From Aulostomus chinensis (Eukaryota > Chordata > Actinopteri > Syngnathiformes > Aulostomidae), in the NCBI GenBank assembly GCA_037954235.1, contig JBBMOA010000002.1, forward strand, positions 8,019,009 to 8,083,008: a stretch of DNA of 64,000 nucleotides, in the 5' to 3' direction. The notes under the pieces were generated by a model that worked only from the letters and a program-made list of their open reading frames with translations, searched no databases and was not told where the DNA came from. Below are positions 10,364-22,238 of this stretch, piece after piece. Within the stretch, counting starts at the first letter, position 1. The number at the start of each line of letters is the position of its first letter. A program made the position numbers and the translations under genes.

Positions 10364-13300
10364 CAGCTTTTTAATCCACTACAGCCAAAGGTTTATACAA
10401 AGATTGTGTGTGTTTGTTTGTTCGCTCCACAAACACAAAATCTCTTTTTGCCTTTCTTCCAGAATAAATTCGATATAAATCAGGGTACAAACGACTTGCT
10501 GACAAACCCCACAGCAAAACCATTTAGATAATGGATAGAAAACTAGAAATACAACTTTGTAGTTTCTGTTGAATAAACATAAAATTTGTATGGAGCCAAA
10601 AAACATGCATATTTCAACCCTCAACAAGTGGCCAAAACGCATATTCAAGTTTTCTTCCATTAAATTAACTGGAGTTGGTTAAGGCTGCATTAGTGACCTC
10701 ATTTATGTCAGAAAAAGTGATAAGCACCAAATTAGCATTAACGCGGTTGATTATTACGGCTGTTGAATTTTCACAAATGCCCACTGCTCAGCTCTTTGCC
10801 TTACGAGAAGGTATTTACAGTTTAATGCTAACTGACATATAGAGGTCTCCAGAGCAGTAGGAACACAGACAGGGGATGATTAACTGGCTGCCTCGACTCT
10901 CTCCCCCACACAAACATCCTTCTCTCTTTCATTTAGAGAATAAACCATCCCTTCACTCACTGGTATGTAGAGAAAAAGAAGAGGCTCCATCTTGGAGAGC
11001 AGCGTGACATGACAATAAAGAGGGAGAAACTTGTTTCAGGGGCAACAGTGGAAGATTTAAACTTTAATTTTCATATGGTGGGATTAGGTTAATCCTGGAG
11101 AGGATGTGACAAGTGCTTTATGGGACTCAACGGGAATTAGGGTGTTAAACATTTCAAACAGTGACTGCGACTCTTGGAAAAACTAAGAGTGTGAGATTTT
11201 ACTGCCATGCACTTATGTATATTAGAATACAGTATGTATACCCTGTGGTGTGGACAGGGTTCTTCCCCGTCCTGTCTGTCTTTGACAGTTATGGAATACA
11301 TGATCCTTTCCATCTAAATAGGACAGAATAAAATGTTGGCATTCTATGTTTCTGAATAAAAGAATGAACTAAAAAAAAGTGGCATATCCGTGTGTCTGAC
11401 AGGATGTGTCCTCTATGTAGGGTGAAAATCTGCTAGTGAGGGGCAGGTGGGGGTTGTGGATGGACTCTCCAGTTGGAGATGGCCGCTCAGGTCCTCTCTC
11501 ATTCTGCGCTGGAGTCTGTTTTCAGCTGCAAGTTTCCCAACTTTAACTCGAGTCACGACATTTATCCTACCCCAGCCACCCTTAATGCAACCATAGTGTT
11601 GACACGCCATAAACTACAACTCTTTGTAAAAAGCAAGTTTGGTTGTGTTGTGTTGTCAGTGAATTTTATTGTAACATTGTTTGCAGAGAAGTAAAAAACC
11701 CAGAGATGAACTGTGGCGACTGGGTTGCTAGGAATGTTGAAGGGTTTCATAACAGCCGACGTTGACCACAGAGGAGAAATACTGAAACCTTGTTCAAATG
11801 AGCACTCAGTGTCACATTTATCCCTCAACTAACGAAGATTCCACTTTAAAATACACTTTAGAAGCAGAACGAGAAAAGACTGGAGGATTCTACATCATGA
11901 TCACAGCTTTGGTGGCTCATAATAAGGTGCTGTTTCAAATGTGACAGGCGGACAAAAGCAGGTACACAGACACATATGGTAACATGCACACATACATAAA
12001 CACAAACACACTCGCACATACACACACAGGTTGTGGAAGAGTTACGACGCTCCAGGAACTGTAGCTCTCTGTAGATTCAGCGTTGTGCGGGCTCAGTAAA
12101 TGTGTCGTAAACGTGAAACCCAAATGCTGATCTTTGTCATGAGCCCAGCAAGCTGCAGCGGGGCCGCGTGAATCGATCGACGAACGTGCTTTACTGCGAT
12201 GTTTGACTTGTGGAAGACCAAACATTCTTTAGTTTGTCTTATCAAAACGTCATTTTACATCAAGTATTGTGGCGCTGCAGATTTGTCCTGCGCTCACATC
12301 AGCTTCTTCAGACTTAGCAAACATCTTTGTCTGATACAGATCCTGCTGAATAAATTCATTGTGATGGTTTTTCAATGAAACTGAAACACAAATAAACATT
12401 CACTCGAATACCGCAAACCATATCACCATGCAATATCAGTCTAAATAATCTCAATAAAATACTTTTTCAAAGCCATGCAGCCTTATGCAGCAGTAAGTAA
12501 TGAGACTCTGTGCAGTACTGAAAAATAAAACTCATAGGCTCATGCCCTTCTATATTGTTCTGTTGTTGAGTGTTGTGCCTGAACCCTCTGGATGTCTCCA
12601 TAATGCTAATTCATCATCATTGTTGTTTCATTAACTGTTGCTGAGACATGACGAGCCTCAGCCCAGGCTGTAATCTAGGTTATCTTCCAGTGTTGCATCC
12701 TCGATGAAGCAAGTTGCCGTTATTCGTGAAATGCCAGATCATCAAGTCGCTTTAATTCATGTTATTAAGAAAGTGATTTGACTCCCACCACAACGTAAAG
12801 ACCAGCTTTAACATTTCCCTCTGCTGACAAGCATCAGTTATTCATAGAGCTACCTGTGATTTTACAGGTGCTCTCACCAGGATGTATTATTCGTGACAAA
12901 TGGTTCAGTTACCAGGGAGAAAAAAATGATTGTGAGCTGATGTTCATCTGATGGGTTTGGAGCTGACAGCCTGTGAGGGGGTTGACTTCCTTCTCCTTGT
13001 GACATGAGCATTTCTGAAATTGAAGCTAAGGAACCTCACCAGCCCACAGTCATGCAAATAATTCATCCTCATTTAGTTAATGAACATGCTCCTCCACTTC
13101 TTTTGTCTTGCTTCACTGCCACCGCCACCACCCTCACTTTCTCCATCGCTTTTCTTCTTCACTCTGACTAACTCACTGTCTCCGTTTCCTCACTGTCTTT
13201 GTTTCTCTCTCGCTTGCATCTCCCTCATTCCCCATCTTCGTGCCCCCGCTCTACCAGTCCCCCTCCTTAATGCTAATTACGATAACATGAAATCATTAGG

Positions 13301-14572
13301 ATAGCCATCACAATCTCGCCATGGTACTTTATAATCATTACTGTTTCTGCCTCCAGCCCTTGCGGCTACGATGGACTCGTCTACCTGACTGTGTTTCCAC
13401 ACACCAGCAATTAGTGGAGGCTTATTACCTGGGATCTATAGCGGCGGTAAACAACGCAACTTACACTGCGTACGTCCTCACCACCCAAAGCAAAGTGTCT
13501 CAACTGCTGATCATCGTTCTTGGAGCTAAGCTACAGGAGACTCATTCACACCAGTGATGACCTGATTGCTCAGTTAAAAAAATGATCATATTGAAAGAAA
13601 AACATGTAATCAGAGGGCTAAGGGCTTGGTTTAATGCTGCATGTGTCATTTCACTGCAGGATTATAGGTGTGCGCCCTTGAAACACCCCCCCCCCCCCCT
13701 CCACCCCATCCCTGTCATTTATCGTCACAGACAAGCCATGGCAAGCGTGTCTTGATCTTCACAGATTAGCATTCTTGGATTGGTTCATTTCAAGGGGAGT
13801 TTTACTCATTCACACACAAATCCAGCAAATAGATGCGCTTCAGATTCTTTTTTTAGGTGAATGTCATATTTTTTACGCAACTACCTAATTAATACATGCA
13901 GCGTCTTGATGACTTGATTAGTGGTGATTAGCTGATTGCTACGATGAGACCCAGGGAACAAAGGATGAATACACTCAATGAATAATGCTGCTTCTGTCTG
14001 ACGAAAAGCAGCCTAATGTGCTGTTGGATATGCTGGCACAGAGTTGACCCCACTCTCTGCATGTGTCCAGGCTGGCCATGATTCTGCATACATTACCCTT
14101 GAGTCTAGGCAGCCAGAACACGGGAATTTGAAAGAGGCTCCCTCCTACTGACACCCCCATCTATTTCTCTTCCAGAAATGTCTATGAAATTTCTCCTGAT
14201 CTAATTTACTCTTCGTGACGTGTCAGAAGCAAACACAACACAGGAATAACATTGTCAGCAGGGACACAGAGGTCACCTGTTGTGCGGACGTTATGCTAAA
14301 CTATAAATAACTATGATCATGTGAGGAGCTTGTGGGCTGATGACGATTGGCAGCTGTCGGTGATGCTGACAGGTATGACAAGGAGGCATTAAGACAACCT
14401 GACACCCCGCTTGCTCGCCATCATTTTGACCATATGCTGACTGAAGTCGCTGCATGCTTGTCACATCACGTTTGGGTTGCTGATCCTCGCTCTGACATTG
14501 CGCTTCTCCTTCAGTCTCTCAGGTAATAATTGATCTTGAGCTGTGTAAACCTGGACTCAGTCCCTGACAAGG
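10364..14572. other. non-coding stretch, nothing firmly recognised
   Basis: No exon, SINE or LINE identified. It contains a C14 tract (13686-13699), a pyrimidine-rich CT stretch at about 13090-13250, a short CA-rich patch at 11975-12030, and the inverted pair ACCTGT/ACAGGT at 12852-12869 spaced by six bases. The 12540-12900 portion is high in complexity, with several AT-core motifs. Open frames (60-96 codons) have no recognisable domains. Confidence 0.55.
13686..13699. repeat. poly(C) tract, 14 bases
   Basis: Uninterrupted C run in otherwise ordinary sequence. Confidence 0.95.
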
Positions 14573-14581
14573 GATTAAGAT

Positions 14582-14772
14582 GGTAAATGCAGTGCATTTA
14601 TATAGAGCTTTTTTTGTCTGCCGACCACTGGTTTACAACACATTCATTGACAGGTTCAGGTGGCACAGACAACCACAGACAAGAGAAAGGGCACTTAGAC
14701 ACGCCCCCTGAAGGAGCTAGGATCAAACTCAGAACCTTCAGATTACTAGAGGACCTGCTACTGAGCCACAGG
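14582..14772 (-). mobile_element. tRNA-derived teleost SINE, shortened copy
   Basis: Read on the minus strand, it starts with a tRNA-like head (CTGTGGCTCAGTAGCAGG, A-box-like; GAGTTTGATCC, B-box-like). It ends in the tail CTCTATATAAATGCACTGCA followed by TTTACCAT, which is shared by a SINE type abundant in teleosts. The middle is shorter than I would expect for that type. GATTAAGAT (14573-14581) and GATTTAGAT (14776-14784) flank it with one mismatch and are a probable target-site duplication. Confidence 0.75.
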
Positions 14773-14784
14773 AAAGATTTAGAT

Positions 14785-15264
14785 GAGAGTGTTGCTATAG
14801 CATTCACTCTCACTCCTATTTTGTCCTCTACAAATACACTTCCTCCATCACAGCAAAGCTGCACATCCATATTTATGACTCCATAACTCCTGTTGACCAT
14901 TCACGTTTTGTATCATACGCTCCTCATTCCAGGTATGAGAGGATTATAGGATGAAAGGAAAATAATGGAATGCGTTTTGTGACCTCTACGAAACATGGAA
15001 GGCATCGTAGGACATTCCCATGCTTCTGATGTCGTTACTTTATCACACGAGCTTTAACAAGGAGCGCGAGGGACCCCTTATATTAACGAAGAGTTTTGAA
15101 TTGTTACGCCACGTGTACGTCGTTAGGCTTGAAGGCCCATGATATATTCTGCTTTATTGATCTGAGCGATCTGGAGAGCTTTGCTACAACAAATGAGAAG
15201 AGGATAGAATAGGTTAAGACATGATATGAAATAATGTAGAAACAATTTAATCAAACAAATAAGA
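14785..15264. other. non-coding stretch, nothing recognised
   Basis: No repeat, exon or RNA gene seen. Confidence 0.6.
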
Positions 15265-15265
15265 G

Positions 15266-15642
15266 TCCATCCATCCATACATTTTCTACTTCTTATCCTG
15301 TTAAGGGTCGCAGAGGGGGTGGAGCCTATCCCAGCAGCCTTCAGGTGAGAGGTGGGGTTCACCCTGGACAGGTCACCAGTCCATCACAGGGCCAACACAT
15401 AGAGACCGACAACCATTCACACTCACATTCACACCTACGGTCAATTTAGAGTATCGATCAGCCTCGTCCGCTCTTGATGTCTTTGGACTGTGGAGGAAGC
15501 TGGAGTACCAGAGAAAACCCACACAGGAACAGGGAGAACATGGAGACTCACACAGAAAGATCCTGTGATGGAGCCAGGACTGGAACCTGGAACCTTCTTG
15601 CTGTGAGGGGACAGTGCTGACCACTGCACCACTGTGCCGCCC
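15266..15642 (-). mobile_element. V-SINE-like SINE, near full length
   Basis: Same family as the copies at 5957, 35198 and 41103. On the minus strand: head with GCAGTGGTCAGCACTG, core TTTCTGTGTGAGTCTCCATG, the TCCAAAGACATC block, the AATTGACCGTAGG block, GGTGACCTGTCCAGGGTGAA, and a tail ending in ATGGATGGA. Length is close to the 366 bases of the copy at 41103. No clean target-site duplication was found. Two open frames on this strand simply translate the SINE. Confidence 0.9.
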
Positions 15643-16079
15643 TAAAAATACAGTTATTATGTAAAATAATATGCAACAAATTAGTCAATATTTTAAAAAA
15701 TATTATTGAGAACAGACAGCGATTAGATTTATGCCTTTATTCAGTGGTTGGGATGTTTTTCTGAAGTCTCTGGAGATATTAAAACGAATATTTGGGTCGA
15801 TACTATAACCAGTTGAGTAACAAAGACCCCTTTCATTGCAATCTGTTCTTAAAAGAGATGTGAATAATTTAATTATAGAGCAGAGGAAATTCCATGATCA
15901 TCGATGAAAAGCTTACAAATCTTACATTTTTGAAGGGTTTTCCCAGACACAGGGATTAATTGAAAGCAGAATCTCAAGAATATTTACAACACGTGGATGT
16001 GCCAACTGTTTGGTAACTTCTGTAACACATTTGCCGACACAAAATATATGTGCTCATGTTTGATGCAATGTCATGAACG
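15643..16079. other. AT-rich non-coding stretch, nothing recognised
   Basis: No repeat or coding signal identified. Confidence 0.6.
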
Positions 16080-16320
16080 AAGTAACTTTATCTAGTTTGA
16101 GGGCAAAGACATCCATTGGGACTCAAGGATGACATGAAGAGTTGCTCAGTAGTCAAAAGTTAAGGTGACTGTCACCTCTCATGAATGTGATACTTAGGAA
16201 CACCTTCGGATTACTTCAAATGTGATACAACCATCCTCCGGGACTCAAGGATGAATTGATATGGTATGGTGGTCAAAGGTGAAAGGTCAAAGTTGTCATG
16301 ACAGCAACACTCTCTGGAGG
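16080..16320 (+). repeat. two diverged ~122-base tandem units of a dispersed repeat
   Basis: GGACTCAAGGATGA-type blocks start at about 16119 and 16241, each followed by a GTCAAAGGT / GTGACT-type block and, between them, GGAACACCTTCGGATTACTT. This arrangement (ACTCAAGGATGAACTG... GGTGGTCAAAGGTCAAGGTC...) is one I know as a common tandem array in teleost genomes, part of larger repetitive elements. These units are strongly diverged. Related sequence occurs at 19985-20125. Confidence 0.65.
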
Positions 16321-19276
16321 CAAGTGACCACAATCACAATTGTATTTCTAGTTGGTGTTGTGTTGCGAGGCCTGAGGATAGAAAGCATGCTCACTGACTG
16401 CAACACCACAGCCTGGCTCATTGGTGTGGCGCTCAGAGTGCTCACACGAACACAGGTGTCGCCTCTCACCCCCCCCCATTGCACTTCTCCACTCCCAGGG
16501 GGCCCCTCACTAGTGCTTCCCCCATATCTAGGATCCCTCACGCAGGGTCAACCTCACCTTCATACAGCTTACACAATGGGACCCCTCTGATGGCATCGTG
16601 GCAAACCATCCCATGACGCAGAGGGAGAGGAGTCCCCCCACCCTGGACACTAAGACCTACGGGGTTCAAATCTGCTCACTGACCGCAACGTTTGATACGT
16701 GGCGGTGAGATCGAAACTTCACTATAGAGAGACTCTGTTACATAAAGGAAGCATGAAAACTTTGATTACTTTTCAGTCAAGCACTGGCACAGAGAGCCTC
16801 CATGCTAAAAGAGTGATAATAGGAGTAATAGGATCAATGATCGATGGGGGGACATCACTTATTCAGGTACAGCAGATGACTGCGCTTACAGATCCTAAAA
16901 GGGCTGCCTGAAAACTTTGACCATGCAGCAGTCACCAAGAGAGACAGCAGGCAGCGCAAGTACGGTCCTTACTTGACCTCTCATTTCTCACCACACACAC
17001 AACCCCATGTGCACAGTGTATCCATAACAAAACAAAAGGAGGAAAAATCTAAACCAAATGCTTCCCTGTCACAGTGGCCCATCAAAATGCCTTGTGGGGG
17101 GATACGCGCTTTTACTGATGCCTTGCCAATGTTTCACTCAAAGACGCACAGCCAAGGGCATCGAGGAAATGGGGAGGCAGGCACAAAGGAGAGGGAGTGG
17201 TTTTGGCACAGGAAATCATGATATTAAAGCTTTCAAGTCCTCCCTCCACATCTGAGGGGACCAAAAATAAAACAACCCCCCAATGAAACCCCTACCACAT
17301 TTCCCCTTCACTTACGTCTTCTTTGAAATTTTTGATGTGACAAAAGGAATGCAGGGCAGAGACAGTTGTCGAAAAACAATATTCAAGCAAGTCATACTCA
17401 GTAAATGGCGTTTGTAACATGCCAAAACACACATGAAATACTCTCACACAAGCAGACCCACACGCGTACAGAGGTAACTGTAAGACCTCAGGGAGATCCA
17501 ACGTATTAGATGACAGCATCAGAGGCAAGTGCTCCTCCTTTCTCTCTCCTCCTCTTCCATTGAATTCCAGGGGGAGGAGAGCCATTGATGCCTACTTGAC
17601 CTGTCTGGTTTACATATTCATAAGGAGACGGAGAAGATGGATACAGCCCGATGTTCCATTCGACCCTAACTTAATTCTCTCTCTCTCTCTGCGTCTCCCT
17701 CCCCCGAGTGCACACACAAACCTCCCAGTAGGAGAGGAGGGCGACAGACAGCAGGGCTCCTCCTGTCACACTTTTGCTAGTCACTGCATGTCAGGATCTG
17801 CGGCAGCAGGCAAGAACACAATGGATGTCACATGAGGAACGATGCCGCGCTGCCACTCACATATGGCAACTCTGTTATAAAGCTAATGGATTTGTTGCTT
17901 TCTTCTGCTACAGGGTGAAGGGTGTATCATTTGTGAGAAGTGTTGCCGTTGCGTTTCGAGTGGGATTTTTTTTTTTCCATCTCTCCTCCTTTGGCTTCAT
18001 GATCATCAGTCATTTTTAATTTTTCGCAGTTTTCTTTTCTTCGACTAAACTGTCCAAATTTGATGTTTTCACAGGTTTAAAGTGGCAATTGTCATGTTTG
18101 GTTTGATGTAGGAACAACATGACTGTTGGGTTTTAAGAATGATAGTGTTTCAGGTTAAAGTACTGCTTCCTGCTCATAACGGATACGTGGTTAAAGATCC
18201 AAAACAAAAATGAAGCACTAACAGTCTGTTCAGTGCTGATGTTTTGTTGATGTATACGTTAAATTTTTTGGTACTTCCATTCCAGATAACCTTCCATTAA
18301 CATCCATCCTGAACGATCCAATCATTTCACTCGCGTGCAGTGACGGAGCCAGACAATATCAACATCCATGGCCATTGGGAGATATTTTTTCAGCGCAGGC
18401 TCTTGTTGCAGCTTTATGCACTGTTTTTCAAGTCATTTCAGATCATAACAAGCTAAAGAATTTATCAATCAAGTGTGAATCTATGCCATGATACTCCGAG
18501 CCACTGTAATTGCAAATCAAGAATCCCCATCTATGCTAATTTAATGTAATCTTCACTACTCGGGATTGAATATTTGTGCAACAGAAGAGGATTTGCTCAA
18601 ATCATATTAGAGTGTGATGAACAACTCGGCCATATGTTATCATCTTACATTACTTCAACTCCTGATCACTGGTCTCCCTTCCTCCCACTATCTTGTCTTG
18701 TCCTCCACTGAAAGAGGAAAAGATGGACCAAAAACTAATGTGATTTCTGATCATGAATTTGAGATGTAAAACAGATGACATGCACATCTTCTTCTCTTCC
18801 ATCTGCGACTGACAACCCCGCTGCTGTTTCCTCGCATCTAAACAGATGTTCCTCCTCTCTTTTCACATTTCTTTTCCCTTTTTCTCTCCCTTTCTTCATG
18901 CTCTCTTTCACTTTTATTTTACTTTTTCACACCTCTAATCCAGACTTTCACTTTCATCATCTTCGTACCAATTCTACCAAATCTGTCATTCATTTTCTAT
19001 GTGTATTGAAACATCCTAAATATTTAAGTTTTAAGGGTTAGACTGTTAAGCTGGGTTTCTATCACCCTGTTTTTATGTACATTTTGAGGTATCACATCAG
19101 AAAGGGGGGGATTGGAAGTGTCAAGATTTCTCCTGAGTTTTATTCCAGCCATATTTAATTATGTTGCCTAAACTGTTTTCTACTCCAAACACCAGACAGA
19201 ATCACGCGTAATTTCAGTCTTCTTGTAGTTTTTGCTAAATGCCAAAGATTCATTTAACACAGGCTATAGAAATGTT
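16321..19276. other. non-coding stretch, nothing firmly recognised
   Basis: No exon supported. A C-rich stretch near 16471-16530 and pyrimidine-rich stretches near 17525-17560 and 18850-18920 are visible. The 109-codon frame at 16261-16590 begins inside the tandem repeat and has no domain. CTCACTGACTGCAAC (16390) and CTCACTGACCGCAAC (16676) are near-identical 15-mers about 285 bases apart; I cannot explain them. Confidence 0.55.
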
Positions 19277-19337
19277 GTAATAATAATAATAATGATAATA
19301 ATAGCAATAACAATAATAATAATTATTCTTATTATTG
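19277..19337. repeat. interrupted (AAT)n microsatellite
   Basis: TAA/AAT triplets with ATG and GCA interruptions, running into an inverted ATTATT half so that the tract can fold back on itself. Confidence 0.93.
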
Positions 19338-19984
19338 TCCTTGTTTAGCCTTTCCTCTTTGCTTATGTCATCATATCCGTACCAGATCCTTCTGCAACAC
19401 ACACATTGTTACCTCAGAACATTTAGTTTGTGTCATTCCATTCATGGAGTTTGTATGCAGAAATAAACAAAAGAAGCCAGGACAGAAAACCAGAGAGAGA
19501 GAGAGAGAGCAGTGAGAACTGAGCGGTAGAGCATGAGGAGAAATTGTGTGACATGCCTTGGCACTGTAATGTGTGCAGATTGGAGGGGGGCTATAACTCA
19601 ACATGATAATAACCAAGGCCAGAGACCATAGATCACTTTGTTGCAGCTCCGCCACAGCCCACCTTTGCAGGCGGAGGGCCTCTCATCTTGTCTCTAGACT
19701 CGTGCACTCCTCACACCAATCATCACAATTATAGCTTTCACCATCCATCAGTGGGCCGAAGAAAGAGAGGATGTTGTTCACAGGGACGCTCTCCGGTGAT
19801 ATACTCGCAGCTTCTAACATCCACAATACATTTCTCAGACACAGCAGTAAACCAGCAGATTTATTCAAGTACTCTTATACAGGGACTTTGAGGATTTATA
19901 TTGAAGTGTTGTTTTTTTTTTTTTTTACTAAGATTTCAAATTGACCAAGTAAAATCTCTTCAGTCTGTCCAATCTCTTTTGATG

Positions 19985-20125
19985 AAATTTTGCTCAAATG
20001 TTCACTGAGATTTGGTCGGGTCAAGGTGATCGCCACATGGCATGTATGCGCTACTCCAGGAGGATATTTCCTTCAATACAGTACAAGCCTGAAAACCTTT
20101 GGGTGGTCAGAGGTCACTGAATTAT
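19985..20125 (+). repeat. remnant of the same dispersed repeat as 16080-16320
   Basis: TTTTGCTCAAATGTTCACTG, then GATTTGGTCGGGTCAAGGTG and a later GGGTGGTCAGAGGTCACTGA, match the block order of the tandem family (TGGCACAAATGTTCACTTGG ... TTTGGTGGTCAAAGGTCAAG). Only one diverged unit is left. Confidence 0.5.
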
Positions 20126-20935
20126 TTCCAGTTGTCAAACAGCCTCTGTGTAACATGAGGTGCAAATAGCTGCCACTGTTTCAACTCCTCTCAACTTTCA
20201 TATGCCCAGTACACACAAGTGCAATGCTATGACAAACCCAGGGAAACTTTTGCAAGTCTTGTGTACAATGAAGCTCTCGCCCCCCTAGAAGCAGCTATGC
20301 TTTTATCTTCTGATGCGGCATAAAATAAACAAGCATTTTGTTTTTAAGCGTACAGCTTCTTGCTCGGCAGAGTGGCGTGGCAGCAGTGGCTGCAGGTCAC
20401 CATGGAGCAGAGCACCTACAAAGGCTTCCAGACTGTGACTAGATTTTTCCACTGTACTTTCACTGCCTCTCCCTTTTTTTCCCCTCTTCATTTTAAGTCC
20501 ACAGGGGTTGTGTGACAGGCTGCAGTCGGGACCCATGGATCCACATTTTTATAACACACTCACAGGTATCTTCACAGATACACACACTCTCACAGACAAT
20601 TGCTCTGCTGAAAGTGATCTTTTGGCATACCTCTGCTGCTCATAATGACCCTTTAGAGAGTTGAATCAGGTCGTTATAGTCCTAATGAGTCTTTGTCACC
20701 CTACACTGTCTGTTGATGTGCATGCAAACAGCCCTTGTGTGTTTGAGTGAGTGTAAGGGTGCTGTGGGAGCTCCCTGTTCGTGCCTTCTCATTGCCATAT
20801 CCAGGATGGATAGCAGCTCGATTGAATAAAGGGGCTCACCGCTGCACAACACAGCCAACGCGCTGAATTCACAATGAGGAGTGGATTTACACCCCGCGTC
20901 TGTGTGTCTGAATTAGCATTTCTAACCTCCTTTCC

Positions 20936-20980
20936 TGTGTGTGTGTGTGTGCGTGTGTGTGTGAGCGTGCACGTGTGCTT
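20936..20980. repeat. interrupted (TG)n microsatellite
   Basis: TG units interrupted by GCG and GAGC. Confidence 0.93.
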
Positions 20981-22165
20981 TCATCTCCAACTGGGACCTC
21001 TCCATAAATGCTACAAGCAATAAATCCCCAAACCCCAGGGGGAAGTATTGGTCTTGTTACAGGACAGTGTCCGCTTTATTGAACCGCAGCTCAGACTAGC
21101 AGTTTGTAAAAGGGAAAAAGGGAGAGATGCTATTATCTGAGCTATCAGATTCTATAAAACTAGGTTGTCGTGGGTGTGGCTGGATGGAGGTACCAACAAA
21201 GATGCTTTGTGTAAAATGGAAGGAGTGGCGAAAACAAAAGCTAACGAAAGGCTAATTCAAGGCATGTTCAAGGCACATGTAAGGTTAGAGACAGCATTTT
21301 TTAAGGAGATTCTAGCAATGTCTCACTAAGCCTGAGAACTCCATCCACACTTGCTTGGTATTCATTGCATTAACTCCAATATGCAGTCACAGCTTGCGTC
21401 TTTGTTTGAAAGTTATTGTCATTGGGATGCTTAAATTTGCTTCAAACTTGAGGGAATATTGTTTTTGAAAGAACTTCCACAGTAGTGTACGTGTAGAAAA
21501 CTTGAGACAACACTAATTCCACACCTGCACCTCCTATGCTCCTGCTTACATGGCTTCCTCATATTCTCTACAACAATAATCTCACAAAAAGCTAATTGCA
21601 TGCTGCAAAAGCGTCCGCTCCTCTAAAGATTCCCATATCGCTCTCAGAAGGCAGGATGCTCAATTTGACAGAAATTGACTTCACCGAATAAGCAAAAAAA
21701 CTGCAAATTAGCTATAATAATAAGGCTTGGATATCGCAGAGTGTATCCTCACACACTGATGTGACAGCTCTCAGCATTATACTCACTTACAAACAACTGG
21801 CCAAGAGAATGAGCGGATCAATTTGTCTCAGTCTGTTTCTGGTGTGAATGGAGCCCAAAGTCCTTATCTCTTCAAAACACTGGAACTCCCTGCTGCTTCT
21901 GGGAAGAGATGCTTTCATTATTTGCCTATGAATCAGTATTTAAGGGGGGGAAAAGCAGAGAGACTATTGCATTATCTGAGTGATGCTAAATGCTCCAGCT
22001 GTGTGATATGGCAACGTGAAAAGGTTGGTGTGTGTGTGTGTGTTTTTGTATGTAAGCGTGTGCTGGAAATGTTAACAATGTGCTGAGTGAACAAGAGGTT
22101 CAGGAGCGAGTTGATTATCTACTCAGAGCCCATCCAAGGAATCTGTGGGAACAGAGAAACTCAAC

Positions 22166-22179
22166 AAACACACACACAG

Positions 22180-22236
<57 letters not shown>
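22166..22236. repeat. (CA)n microsatellite
   Basis: About 33 CA units with two early interruptions. Three overlapping plus-strand frames of 109-133 codons exist only because this array has no stops in any frame. Confidence 0.97.

Positions 22237-22238
<2 letters not shown>

Larger units (their letters stand above)
19338..22165. other. non-coding stretch with minor repeats
   Basis: Apart from the repeat remnant at 19985-20125, a GA run (19491-19509), a T run (19910-19926) and the TG array at 20936-20980, nothing is recognised. Open frames are short and without domains. Confidence 0.6.

Noticed and set aside
15643..15655. TSD for the SINE at 15266-15642
   Set aside because: Only short A-rich similarity between flanks; not distinguishable from chance.
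16660..16690. GGTTCAAATC, a tRNA B-box-like motif
   Set aside because: No matching A box or cloverleaf arms upstream; not a tRNA or SINE head.
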